Positions 46,797-55,732 of a stretch of DNA of 64,000 nucleotides are shown here, piece by piece. This stretch comes from JAJPKK01 sp963824905 (GTDB lineage Bacteria; Pseudomonadota; Alphaproteobacteria; Rhizobiales; Xanthobacteraceae). The stretch lies in NCBI GenBank assembly GCA_963824905.1, contig CAWGRH010000004.1, forward strand, positions 124,001 through 188,000, read 5' to 3'. The notes beneath the pieces were generated by a model, which was given only the letters and a program-made list of their open reading frames with translations, had not been told where the DNA came from and ran no database searches. The translations under genes and the position numbers were made by a program. Within the stretch, counting starts at the first letter, position 1, and every line of letters begins with the position of its first letter.

Positions 46797-47531
46797 CTAC
46801 GGCTCCGCCTCGCCGGCGCGGAAGGCGCGGGCGAAGTCTTCGAGCTCGTTGGCGGCGAGGTCGGACACCGCCCAGTAGGTGAGGTTGCCATCGGTCCAGT
46901 CGACGATGTTGTAGCCGTCGATGGCACGCGGGGGCGAAATACCGAGCTTGGTCGGCAGCGCGGTCAGGCTGATCACGTGTAGGCGGCGCTTGTAGACGAG
47001 CGTCGGCACCGGGGTGAGGTCGATCACGTCGATGCGGCCGCCCGCGAGCTGGAAGCCCTGGGACGACAGGTCGACCACCCGCGGCGATTCCGGGATCTTG
47101 CCGTTGAACCACGGCTTGACGGTGTGGCGGTCGGAGGAGGCGACGTCGAACGGCTGGCTCGCCATCAGCGAGCGCAGATGGCTCGCGACCAGCACCGGCG
47201 GAAGCCCGGCCGGCGCGCCGGCGCCGAAGTCGCGCACGGCATAGGTCAGCGCACTCCCGGCGACGAACGCCACCGCCACCGACGCCGCGAGCGCACGCCA
47301 GCCCGGCGACGCGGCCCGCGGGCGCGCCAGCGCGGTGACACGACGGCGCAACTGCGGGCTCGCCTGCTCGCGCGGCACGCGCGCGGCTATCGCCCCGCGC
47401 AACGCGACGAGGCGCGCATGGGCAGCGGCGAGCGCCGGGTCGGCGGCAAGGCGCTGCTCGAACTCCAGCGCATGGGCGGGATCGAGCTCGCCGTCGACAT
47501 AGGCGTTGAGCAACAGGCGGTCGTCAGTCAC
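46797..47531 (-). CDS. anti-sigma factor (membrane, ECF partner)
   Basis: This 244-residue protein overlaps the ECF sigma gene by 8 bases and has the anti-sigma layout: an N-terminal cytoplasmic helical domain (LLLNAYVDGELDPAHALEFE) without the zinc-binding Cys motif, one transmembrane helix (LAASVAVAFVAGSALTYAV, ~80-100) and a periplasmic domain of ~140 residues with VVDLSSQGFQLAGGRID. It would sequester the sigma factor at the membrane until an outside signal. Similar Asn/Tyr-rich outer domains occur in alphaproteobacterial anti-sigma proteins with redox or envelope-stress links, but the signal is unknown. Confidence 0.85.
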   Translation of the reverse strand: MTDDRLLLNAYVDGELDPAHALEFEQRLAADPALAAAHARLVALRGAIAARVPREQASPQLRRRVTALARPRAASPGWRALAASVAVAFVAGSALTYAVRDFGAGAPAGLPPVLVASHLRSLMASQPFDVASSDRHTVKPWFNGKIPESPRVVDLSSQGFQLAGGRIDVIDLTPVPTLVYKRRLHVISLTALPTKLGISPPRAIDGYNIVDWTDGNLTYWAVSDLAANELEDFARAFRAGEAEP

Positions 47532-48066
47532 GTTTCTCGGCTCCCAACGTCTCGATCAGGCGCTCGCGCGCCCGCGCCAGCCGCGACATGACGGTGCCGA
47601 TCGGCACTCCGGTCACCTCCGCGATCTCCCGATAGCCGAGGCCCTGGACGTCGCGCAGCACCAGGGTTTCGCGAAAGACCGTCGGCAGCCCCTCGATCGC
47701 GGCCTGCAGCCGCATCTCGTCAGCTTTCGCGATCAGCGCCGTCTCTGGATCGACCGGCGGCGTCGCCGCCGCGTGGTCGCGAGGCGACACGCGCTCGGCG
47801 CTCTCGAGGTCTTCAACCGGGACGATCGCCGCCGGCCGGTTCTTGCGCAGCCAGTCGTAGGCGGCGTTGCGCACGATGGTGAGGGTCCAGGCCCGCCCAC
47901 TGCCGCCGGAATAGCCGGAGATGCCGCGCAGAGCCCGCAGGCAGGCCTCCTGGACCACATCCTCGGCGTCGGCGCGGTTTCCCATTACCCAGCGCGCCAG
48001 CGCATAGGCGTCGTCGAGGTGCGGCAGCACCACGTTGGCAAAGCGCGTGTTGTCCGCCGCCGTCAC
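47524..48066 (-). CDS. ECF-type RNA polymerase sigma factor
   Basis: This ~180-residue extracytoplasmic-function sigma factor has region 2 (YALARWVMGNRADAEDVVQE, ALRGISGYSGGSGRAWTLTI) and region 4 (LPTVFRETLVLRDVQGLGYR, IGTVMSRLARARERL). It would direct transcription of a stress regulon. I favour the GTG at 48066, since AGGAG lies five bases upstream and homology starts there; ATG starts at 48113 or 48183 would add a poorly conserved leader. It is co-translated with the anti-sigma gene. The promoter of the operon should lie in 48067-48272, where no clear ECF-type element stands out. Confidence 0.9.
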   Translation of the reverse strand: MTAADNTRFANVVLPHLDDAYALARWVMGNRADAEDVVQEACLRALRGISGYSGGSGRAWTLTIVRNAAYDWLRKNRPAAIVPVEDLESAERVSPRDHAAATPPVDPETALIAKADEMRLQAAIEGLPTVFRETLVLRDVQGLGYREIAEVTGVPIGTVMSRLARARERLIETLGAEKRD

Positions 48067-48272
48067 CGCATCTCCTGAGTTCCTGCCGGGCTGCCCGGCA
48101 TGGGCCAAAGCCATATTCCGCAGGCCCGCGGCGGGCAACCGCGGCGGATGGAGCGAGACCGTTTCCCAACAGATCGTTTGCAACGAGAAGGCCTTCCAAA
48201 GGTGCCACTTTCAGACACGGCGAAGGGCACATCTGGAAGGAGACTCGGAGGAAGGCCGATTTATTCCCGGCC

Positions 48273-50126
48273 CTACTCTGCGGCGGTGGCCGCCTCGGGT
48301 TCCGAGCCGATGAAGCCGCCGGACTGCCGGCGCCACAACATGGCGTAGTGGCCGCCGGCGCGCAGCAGCTCCTCGTGGGAGCCCTGCTCGACGATGTGGC
48401 CGTGGTCGAGGATCACCAGCCGGTCCATCCGCGCGATGGTCGAAAGCCGGTGGGCGATGGCGATCACGGTCTTGCCGGCCATCAGGGTATCGAGGCTCGC
48501 CTGGATCGCACCTTCGACTTCGCTGTCGAGCGCCGAGGTCGCCTCGTCGAGCACCAGGATCGGCGCGTTCTTGAGGATGACCCGGGCGATGGCGACGCGC
48601 TGGCGCTGGCCGCCGGACAGCTTGACGCCGCGCTCGCCGACCTGCGCGTCGTAGCCGTGGCGCCCGCGCCAGTCCTCGAGCTCCTCGATGAACTCATCGG
48701 CGTGCGCGAGCTTCGCCGCGGCGATGATCTCGGCGTCGCTCGCCTCCGGCCGGCCGTAGCGGATATTGTCTCGGATCGAGCGGTGCAACAGCGAGGTATC
48801 CTGAGTCACCACGGAAATCTCGGTGCGCAGGCTCTCCTGGGTGACTTCGGCGATGTCCTGTCCGTCGATCAGAATGCGGCCGCCCTCGATGTCGAAGAAG
48901 CGCAGCAGCAGGTTGACGAGCGTCGACTTGCCGGCGCCGGAGCGGCCGACAAGGCCGATCCGCTCTCCGGCGCGCACAGTCAGCGTCAGCCCCTCGATCA
49001 GGCCGCTCTCGCGGCCATAACCGAACCGCACGTCCTCGAAGCGGATTTCGCCGCGGGCGACCTTGAGCTCGCGGGCATCGGGACGATCGGTGAGGCCGTG
49101 CGGCCGCGCGATCGTCATCATGCCTTCCTGCACGACGCCGATGTTCTCGAAGATTTCGGTGATCCGCATCGCCACCCAGCCGGCGATGCTGATGATCTGC
49201 CACGACAGCGGCAGTGCCATCGCGACCGTGCCGACCGTGACCTTGCCGTGGACCCACAGCGCAACGGCGACCGCGCCGGTGCCGGTGACCAGCATGGCGT
49301 TGAGCGTGGACAGGCAGAAGCTGAACAGCGTGTTGAGCCGCAGCGAGGTGTGGAACAGCCCGGTGTGTTCGTCGATAGCATCGCGCACATAGGCGTCCTC
49401 GTTACGGGCCCGCGCGAAGAGCTTCACCGTGAGGATATTGGTGTAGGTGTCGACGACGCGCCCGGTGAGCATCGAGCGCGCCTCGGAGACCTGCTTGGAC
49501 CGGTCGCGCATGCGCGGCACGAACAGGCGCAGCAGCACGAGATAGCCGACGAACCACAGGCCGATAGGCAACGCCAGCCAGCGGTCGGCCGACGCCAGGA
49601 GGATCAGCGCGCTCGAGCCGTAGACCAGGATGTACCAGACGCCGGTGATGAGGGCGACGAGCGACTCGCGCACCGCCGGTCCGGTCTGAAGCACCCGCGT
49701 CGCGATGCGCCCGGCGAAGTCGTTCTGGAAAAACGCCCAGGACTGGCGCGCCACGTGCCAGTGGTTCTGCCAGCGGATCATGTTGGAGACGTTCGCCGAG
49801 ATCGCCTGGTGAGCGATCAGGTTCTGCGCCGTCAGCGCCACCGGGCGCACGAACAGCAGCACCACCGCCATGCCGAGGAGCATGTGCCAGGACTGCTCCC
49901 ACAGCCTCGCCGGATCGCTCGTGGTGACGAGCGTCACCACCCGCCCCATGAACACCGGGATCATCGAATCGAGCAGCGCGACCACGAAGCCGACGACGAA
50001 CAGGGCAATGAACAAGCCCTTGGCCTGGCGCGCAAAATGCCAATAGAACGCGGTGAGCCCGGTCGGCGGCTCGGTCCGCGCGGGCTGGTCGGTCGGATTG
50101 AGTACCTTTTCGAACAGTCGGAACAT
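48273..50126 (-). CDS. ABC transporter, fused permease and ATPase (exporter type)
   Basis: This 617-residue half-transporter has an N-terminal membrane domain with six helices (FIALFVVGFVVALLDSMIPV first) and a C-terminal ATPase with Walker A GLVGRSGAGKSTLVNLLLRF, Q-loop VVTQDTSLLHRSIRDNIRYG, signature KLSGGQRQRVAIARV and Walker B ILVLDEATSALDS. It probably homodimerises to export a lipid, peptide or drug. The ATG at 50126 gives a normal start (MFRLFEKVLNPTDQPAR); the frame is open upstream but is not coding there. It has no obvious partner gene. Confidence 0.93.
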   Translation of the reverse strand: MFRLFEKVLNPTDQPARTEPPTGLTAFYWHFARQAKGLFIALFVVGFVVALLDSMIPVFMGRVVTLVTTSDPARLWEQSWHMLLGMAVVLLFVRPVALTAQNLIAHQAISANVSNMIRWQNHWHVARQSWAFFQNDFAGRIATRVLQTGPAVRESLVALITGVWYILVYGSSALILLASADRWLALPIGLWFVGYLVLLRLFVPRMRDRSKQVSEARSMLTGRVVDTYTNILTVKLFARARNEDAYVRDAIDEHTGLFHTSLRLNTLFSFCLSTLNAMLVTGTGAVAVALWVHGKVTVGTVAMALPLSWQIISIAGWVAMRITEIFENIGVVQEGMMTIARPHGLTDRPDARELKVARGEIRFEDVRFGYGRESGLIEGLTLTVRAGERIGLVGRSGAGKSTLVNLLLRFFDIEGGRILIDGQDIAEVTQESLRTEISVVTQDTSLLHRSIRDNIRYGRPEASDAEIIAAAKLAHADEFIEELEDWRGRHGYDAQVGERGVKLSGGQRQRVAIARVILKNAPILVLDEATSALDSEVEGAIQASLDTLMAGKTVIAIAHRLSTIARMDRLVILDHGHIVEQGSHEELLRAGGHYAMLWRRQSGGFIGSEPEAATAAE

Positions 50127-50252
50127 CGGCGCCGGTATAGGCCTCAACGCAAAAAAGCGCCACGGCGAGAAGGCGTGGGCGCGGGATATCGCGAAAGGGA
50201 TGGCCTTACCTGGACAGGCATCGTGGCCGGAGCGTGGCAGGTGGTGCGGGCG

Positions 50253-51359
50253 ATGGATAGTTCGGTATCGTCCAACGACTTCGTTGAAATTTCGGGAACC
50301 GGCATGGCCACGCCGGACCAAATGACTGGTCTCGGGCAGTTTCCTGGCGCGATCAATAGCGGCGCCTTGGCAACCGATGCGGACGGCTCGGTGGTGGTCG
50401 GGCAATCAGGATCGCTGGCATTTCGCTGGACGGCCGCGGGCGGCATGAAATCGATCCCGGACTTGCTGACGTCAGCGGGGATCGATTTCACCGGGTGGAC
50501 TCTGTCTGCCGCGACAGGCATCTCGGCGGACGGCACAGTTATCGTCGGCTATGGTGAGGCAACGCCGCTGGGCAGCAACAAGGCTGGATCGCCCGGCTGT
50601 CGCTGCCGCTCAGCGGCTCGAAGATCGCGGCCCAGGATTTCAACGGGGACGGCAAGAGCGACATCCCGTGGCGCGACAACGTCGGCAACTACGGCAATCT
50701 GGCAGATGTCGGGCGCACAGGTGACGTCGGCCGGCGGATTCAATGTGCCGACCACCTGGGCAATTGTCGGCCAACGCGATTTCAACGCCGACGGCAATGT
50801 CGATCTGCTGTGGCGCGACGGTAGCGGCAACACGGCGATGTGGTTCATGAACGGGCTGGTTGTGTTGTCCACCGCGACGATCGGCAACATCCCCGTCACT
50901 TGGTCAGTCGTCGCGACGGCAGACTTGGACGGCGACGGCAGGGGCGACATCGTCTGGCGCGATACGGCGGGAAACCTGGCCATATGGCTGATGAACGGCG
51001 GCCAGATCATCTCCTCCAGCGGGCTTGGAAATGTGCCTGCCGCGTGGTCGATCGTTGGAACCGGAGATTTCGATGGGGATGGCAGGGCCGACTTGATGTG
51101 GCGCGATACCAGCGGCAATGCGGCGTTGTGGCTCATGAACGGGGCAGCAGTGTCATCAGCCGCGCTCATCGGCAACATACCCTCCAATTGGTCGGTGGCC
51201 GGAACCGGAGACTTCGATGGCGACGGGAAGACCGACCTGCTGTGGCGTGACGGCAGCGGGAATACGTCTGTGTGGCTGATGAACGGCGCCGTGATCTCGT
51301 CACTCGCCAGCCTCGGCAATATTCCTACGAGCACGCCGGAACGGGCGGTTGCAATTTGA
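50253..51359 (+). pseudogene. VCBS/FG-GAP repeat protein fragment with two frame breaks
   Basis: The N-terminal part (~100 residues) resembles HAF/autotransporter-type repeats (ALATDADGSVVVGQSG, ATGISADGTVIVGYGEATP). It is followed by tandem 48-residue FG-GAP/VCBS repeats, each with a calcium-binding loop such as DFDGDGKTDLLWRDGSGNTS and ending LMNG...GNIPT. Four full repeats lie at about 50750-51330 (144-bp units) and a fifth degenerate one precedes them. Two shifts, near 50580 and at 50686 (one extra T), are needed to read QDFNGDGKSDIPWRDNVGN as the fifth repeat; together they restore frame. There is no signal peptide or convincing start, and the C-terminus stops within a repeat. It is probably the truncated end of a secreted or surface protein. 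Confidence 0.65.
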
Positions 51360-51464
51360 TGTAAATGCTTGTGATGTCGCGACGTTTTATCTCAATTGCA
51401 TTTTGGGCACGCCATCAATACGCACATTCATCCTTCAAGCTGCTGTTAATCTGCTGCCTTCAGG

Positions 51465-54104
51465 TTGGTCGGACGTTCAACTCCAGAGGCCCCGGCTTTG
51501 CGTCGCCTGCGCAACCCTGTCGTGATCTTCGGCATCGTGATCGTCCTTCTGTGTTGGGTGGGCGCCTGCCTGCAGGTATTTGCCGAGCGTACCCATGCGG
51601 TCCGGGTCGCCATCGAGCGCGGCGAGACGGCCGCCCAGCTGTTCGAGAAAGATACGGTCAGCCTTCTCAAAGGCATCGATGCGATCATGCTGCTGTTGCG
51701 GCAATCCTATGAAGACGATCGCCAACACTTCGACCTGATCAAATTGGCAAACAAGGCCCGGTTGGGCAGCGATATCTCGACCGAGGTCTTCCTGATCGGG
51801 CCCGACGGCCATCTCGCACAGGGAACGACAGGGGTTGTGCGGGATTCGGTTTACCTTGGAGACCGTCTGCATTTTATCGCCCAGGCCGATGCAAAGCAGG
51901 ACGACCTCTTCATCGGCACCCCCATCATCCAGCGAACCACGGGGCGACCTGCCATTCAGGTTTCGCGTCGGCTCCGTGCCGCCGACGGCAGCTTCGACGG
52001 CATACTCTCCGGCCAGCTCGATCCCGGCTTCGTGGAACAATTCTCCCGCACGCTCAAATTGAGCCCGGGCAGCAATCTCAGCCTTCGCGGATTTGACGGC
52101 GTCTTGAGAGCCTCCTACGGGTTCGTGGACCCGCCCGAGCAGATGAGGCCCGTCACGGCTCGCGCCCTCGCGCAGGCGCCGGAGGGTTACTTCTGGGGCG
52201 ATAGTCAGATCGACGGCGTCAGACGGCTGGTCAGCTACCGGACCGTCTCGGGATATCCGCTGCTCGTCACGGTCGCCGAAACCGAGGCCAACATCTTCGC
52301 GAGCGCGAATCGCCAAGCGCTGATCTATTTCGGCATCGCGGCGGCACTGACGGGGCTGACGGCATTCTTCATCGCGGCCGTCGTTCAGCGCCAGTCGATT
52401 CTCGAGCGCCTGAATGTGCGTCTTTCGACGTTGAACAGACATTTCGATGCGGCGCTCGGTCATATGTCGCAGGGCATCTCGATGTATGACACCGATCATC
52501 GGCTGGTGATGTGGAACGATCGGTTCGTCCAGCTCTATCGGTTTCCCCCCGGGCTCGTGACGCTCGGACGGCCGTTCAAGGAGCTGTTCGACTATCTCGT
52601 CGCGAGCGGAAATATCGCGGAGCAACCCGATCGCTACGCGGCCACGCGCGCGGAGCAATTGACGAAAGAGAAAATTTTTTCCGCCCAGCACATGCTTGCC
52701 GACGGCAGGACGATCGCCGTCATCAACCACGCGATGGCGAACGGCGGCTGGGTTTCGACGCACGAGGATATTACCGATCGAAAGAACTCCGAAATCCGCA
52801 TCGAGCAACTGGCGCATTTCGACGGACTGACGGGACTCGCGAACCGCAACCTGTTCAAGGAACGCCTCGAAGCGGCGCTCTCGAAGCACCGGCGCATCGG
52901 CACGGAATTCGCGGTATTTCTCCTCGACCTCGACAGGTTCAAGACCGTCAACGATACGCTGGGTCATCAGGCCGGAGACAAGCTGCTCGAGGGCGTGGCC
53001 GCACGTATAAAGGCGACTTGCGGCGATGCCGATATCGCGGCACGTCTCGGCGGCGACGAGTTCGCGGTCATCGCGATGCCGGGAACGGGCGATTTGCTGC
53101 ATCGCGTGGAAAATCTGGCACGGCGGCTGATCGAGGCGATCAGCGCGCCCGACCAGATCGACGGGCGCCCCGTCGTCGTCGGCTGCAGCATCGGGATCGC
53201 CCTCGTTCCCGCCCACGGCGAACGTATCGACGAGATCCTGCGCAACGCCGACCTTGCGCTCTACCGATCGAAAAGCGAGGGACGCAATTGCTTCCAGGTT
53301 TACGCGGAGGAGATGAAGGTCGAAGCCGACCGGCGGAGCGCGCTCGAAATCGATTTGCGTGAGGCGATCTGGGGCGATCAGCTCGGGATCCACTACCAAC
53401 CGGTCGTCGACATCGTGTCCCGACGCGTGGTGTCGGTCGAAGCGCTGGCACGTTGGAACCATCCGACACGCGGTCCGATCTCGCCGACGGAGTTCATCCC
53501 CGTCGCCGAGCAGACCGGGCTCATCGTCGAGCTCGGCAACTGGATCATGCTCCAGGCCTGCCGCGACGCGACGCAGATGCCCTCGCACATCAAGGTGGCG
53601 GTGAACCTGTCGCCGGTTCAGTTCGCCAAGTCGAACATCGTCGAATGGGCGAGCTTCGCGCTCGCCGATTCCGGATTGCCTGCCGAACGCCTGGAGTTCG
53701 AGATCACCGAAGGGGTGTTGATGGAGGACACCGAGCGCAATCTCAATTCCCTGCGCGAGCTGAAAGGAATGGGCATCTCGATCGCGCTCGATGATTTCGG
53801 CGTCGGCTATTCCTCGCTCTCCTATCTCACGAAATTTCCGTTCGACAAGGTCAAGATCGACAAGTCCTTCATCGATGCGCTCGACCGCACGGAGACGATC
53901 GCCGTCATCTCCTCGATCGTGGAGCTCGCCAACTCGCTCAACCTCGCGATCCTCGCCGAAGGCATCGAGACCGAGGAGCAGCGCAAGCGTGTCCGCTCGC
54001 TGGGCATCAAGTTCGGGCAAGGATTCCTGTTCGCGGAGCCGGTGCCTCTCGACCGTCTCATGTTCAGCGTGACCCACCTCGGCGCCAAGCCTACTGCGGC
54101 ATAA
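51465..54104 (+). CDS. Cache-PAS-GGDEF-EAL cyclic-di-GMP signalling protein
   Basis: This 879-residue inner-membrane protein has a TM helix (~19-40, VVIFGIVIVLLCWVGACLQV), a periplasmic PDC/Cache sensor, a second TM (~285-305), a PAS domain (FDAALGHMSQGISMYD), a GGDEF domain with intact ARLGGDEFAVI, and an EAL domain with EALARWNHP, NLSPVQF, EFEITEGVLM, LDDFGVGYSSLSYL and AEGIETEEQ. It can in principle both make and degrade c-di-GMP. The allosteric RxxD I-site before GGDEF appears absent. The TTG at 51465 is the likely start because no ATG lies near the N-terminus; a GTG near 51520 is possible. Confidence 0.93.
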   Translation: MVGRSTPEAPALRRLRNPVVIFGIVIVLLCWVGACLQVFAERTHAVRVAIERGETAAQLFEKDTVSLLKGIDAIMLLLRQSYEDDRQHFDLIKLANKARLGSDISTEVFLIGPDGHLAQGTTGVVRDSVYLGDRLHFIAQADAKQDDLFIGTPIIQRTTGRPAIQVSRRLRAADGSFDGILSGQLDPGFVEQFSRTLKLSPGSNLSLRGFDGVLRASYGFVDPPEQMRPVTARALAQAPEGYFWGDSQIDGVRRLVSYRTVSGYPLLVTVAETEANIFASANRQALIYFGIAAALTGLTAFFIAAVVQRQSILERLNVRLSTLNRHFDAALGHMSQGISMYDTDHRLVMWNDRFVQLYRFPPGLVTLGRPFKELFDYLVASGNIAEQPDRYAATRAEQLTKEKIFSAQHMLADGRTIAVINHAMANGGWVSTHEDITDRKNSEIRIEQLAHFDGLTGLANRNLFKERLEAALSKHRRIGTEFAVFLLDLDRFKTVNDTLGHQAGDKLLEGVAARIKATCGDADIAARLGGDEFAVIAMPGTGDLLHRVENLARRLIEAISAPDQIDGRPVVVGCSIGIALVPAHGERIDEILRNADLALYRSKSEGRNCFQVYAEEMKVEADRRSALEIDLREAIWGDQLGIHYQPVVDIVSRRVVSVEALARWNHPTRGPISPTEFIPVAEQTGLIVELGNWIMLQACRDATQMPSHIKVAVNLSPVQFAKSNIVEWASFALADSGLPAERLEFEITEGVLMEDTERNLNSLRELKGMGISIALDDFGVGYSSLSYLTKFPFDKVKIDKSFIDALDRTETIAVISSIVELANSLNLAILAEGIETEEQRKRVRSLGIKFGQGFLFAEPVPLDRLMFSVTHLGAKPTAA

Positions 54105-54186
54105 CCGCAAGGCACTCCGCCACCAGCGCAATCGCCCAATCGTCGCTGTCATGAAGCTGCAGCGGATTCGGCTTTATTGCGTTCAC

Positions 54187-54447
54187 ATGAAGGGCTTGCT
54201 CGTCGATACCATCGGCATGGCCGGGGCGGTGCTCACCACGGTGTGCTGGCTGCCCCAGGCGATCCATGTCGTGCGCTCGCGCGACACCGCGGCGCTGTCG
54301 CTGACCGGAACGGTCGCCTTCACCATCGGCATCGCGCTGTGGCTGATCTACGGCCTCGCATTGATGGACTGGCCGCTGATCACGTCCGACGCGGTCACGC
54401 TCGCGCTGATGGCGGTGATCGTCGCGATGAAGGTGCGGTACGGGTGA
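54187..54447 (+). CDS. SemiSWEET-type sugar transporter
   Basis: This 86-residue protein has three predicted transmembrane helices and the PQ-loop motif TTVCWLPQAIHVVRSRDTAA, followed by LSLTGTVAFTIGIALWLIYG, the pattern of SemiSWEET (MtN3/saliva) proteins. These dimerise to make a passive sugar pore. The substrate is unknown. The ATG at 54187 is chosen (MKGLLVDTIGMAG); an in-frame ATG at 54151 would add 12 residues. It is 82 bases downstream of the GGDEF-EAL gene. Confidence 0.88.
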   Translation: MKGLLVDTIGMAGAVLTTVCWLPQAIHVVRSRDTAALSLTGTVAFTIGIALWLIYGLALMDWPLITSDAVTLALMAVIVAMKVRYG

Positions 54448-54494
54448 CGCGGCGGAGACCTGCCCAGGTTTGCCGCCGGCGCCGCGCCGAGGAT

Positions 54495-54788
54495 TTAGTT
54501 ACACACCTGCACCTGCGGCCGCACCCACGCTGCGCGATAGGGGTCCCACACTACGGCGCCGGGCGCCCAATAGCAGGTCGGCGGCGGAGGCGGCGGCACG
54601 GCGTAGACTGGCGCCGGGGCGACGACGACCGGCGGGCGCGCCGCCGAACCGATGATCGCGCCGGCGGCGAGACCGCCGATGATGCCGGCGGCGATCGCGC
54701 CGCCATCACCCGCACGCGCTTCGATCGGCACCGTGACGAGCGATACGGCCACACTTGCGGCGGCCAAGCCTGCGAGAAGCGCTTTCAT
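54495..54788 (-). CDS. small secreted Gly/Pro-rich protein (97 aa)
   Basis: This 97-residue protein starts MKALLAGLAAASVAVSLVTV with a signal peptide cleaving near ARAGD. A Gly/Ala-rich hydrophobic stretch (AIAAGIIGGLAAGAIIGSAA) of glycine-zipper type follows, then a Pro-rich tail (VVVAPAPVYAVPPPPPPTC) ending in a Trp/Val region with two Cys. It may insert in or span a membrane. Such proteins are widespread in Hyphomicrobiales and have no known function. Confidence 0.65.
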   Translation of the reverse strand: MKALLAGLAAASVAVSLVTVPIEARAGDGGAIAAGIIGGLAAGAIIGSAARPPVVVAPAPVYAVPPPPPPTCYWAPGAVVWDPYRAAWVRPQVQVCN

Positions 54789-54898
54789 GGGTCCCCCGGA
54801 ATTCGATTAAAAGTTTCCGAGAGGTTGACAGGGCACCCTTTACGGTCGGTGAAGGAGTACCCTTTACGAGCGGTAAAGACGCCGTCGCGGTCGCGCGC

Positions 54899-55537
54899 TC
54901 ACTTCAGGAACGGATTGCTCGCCCGCTCGCGGCCGATGGTGCTCGGCTCGCCGTGGCCGCAGATGAAGGTCACGTCGTCGCCGAGCGGCAAGAGCTTGTC
55001 GTTGATCGACTTGAGGAGGGTCGCGTGATCGCCGCCCGGCAGGTCGGTGCGGCCGATCGAGCCCGCGAACAGCACGTCGCCGACGATGGCGAAGCGCTCG
55101 CCCTTGTGGACGAAGGCGACGCTGCCCGGCGAATGGCCGGGGCAATGGAGCACGCCGAATTTCAGTGTGCCGATCTCGACCTCGTCGCCCTCGTCGAGCC
55201 AGCGGTCCGGCACCACGTTGCGGGCGCTGAACATGCCGAACTTGAGCCCGCTCGCGGCAATGTGGCCGAGCAGAAACTCCTCGGCGCGGTGCGGGCCCTC
55301 GATCGGCACACCGAGTTCATCGCGCAGTTCGGCGGCGGCTCCGGCATGATCGATGTGCCCGTGGGTGAGCCAGATCTTCTCGATCTTCACCTTGGTCTCG
55401 GCGATCGCCTTGCGCAGGCGCGGCAGGTCGCCGCCGGGATCGATCACCACTGCCTGCCTGGTGTCGTTGTCCCACAGCAGCGTGCAGTTCTGGGCAAATT
55501 CGGTGACGGGGACGATGGCGGCGCGGATGGTCTTCAT
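54899..55537 (-). CDS. MBL-fold metallo-hydrolase (glyoxalase II-like)
   Basis: This 212-residue metallo-beta-lactamase-fold enzyme has the metal motif LTHGHIDHAGAAAELR, a second His in LHCPGHSPGSVAF, Asp in VGDVLFAGSIGRTDLPGG and the final His in FICGHGEPSTIG. The pattern matches the GloB-like subgroup that hydrolyses thioesters such as hydroxyacylglutathione, though the C-terminal substrate-binding domain of true GloB is missing. Its ATG overlaps the stop of a 37-residue gene upstream (ATGA), so they are co-translated. Confidence 0.9.
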   Translation of the reverse strand: MKTIRAAIVPVTEFAQNCTLLWDNDTRQAVVIDPGGDLPRLRKAIAETKVKIEKIWLTHGHIDHAGAAAELRDELGVPIEGPHRAEEFLLGHIAASGLKFGMFSARNVVPDRWLDEGDEVEIGTLKFGVLHCPGHSPGSVAFVHKGERFAIVGDVLFAGSIGRTDLPGGDHATLLKSINDKLLPLGDDVTFICGHGEPSTIGRERASNPFLK

Positions 55538-55647
55538 TCCGCCTGTCCCGACTGAGCGGCGGACGCAGCCTTGGCGGGCCGGGCGCCCTCGTTGCGGGGG
55601 ATCGGCCGGCCGATGAAGCGGAAATGCGAATCGTCAGGAGCGTTCAT
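55534..55647 (-). CDS. 37-aa peptide overlapping the MBL hydrolase start
   Basis: This short frame encodes MNAPDDSHFRFIGRPIPRNE and then GARPAKAASAAQSGQAE. The first 20 residues resemble the N-terminus of xanthine-dehydrogenase-type molybdopterin subunits (FRFIGRPIPRxEDARLVTG), so it may be a remnant or a coincidental small protein. The 4-base ATGA overlap with the MBL gene suggests it is translated as a leader. No membrane segment is present. Confidence 0.35.
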   Translation of the reverse strand: MNAPDDSHFRFIGRPIPRNEGARPAKAASAAQSGQAE

Positions 55648-55732
55648 GTATCGAGGGATAGGCAGGGAGCGCCGCTCGATAACGCGATCCGGCCCGCGAC
55701 AATAATGAAAATCGCACCCACGCCATTGTCCG

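Noticed and set aside
48348..50250. Long plus-strand open frame opposite the ABC exporter
   Set aside because: Shadow of the exporter gene; only the part after about 50250 resembles a real protein.
50750..51330. Regular 144-bp repeats that could be mistaken for a CRISPR-like or satellite array
   Set aside because: The units are coding (48-residue VCBS repeats) with no identical repeat/spacer pattern.
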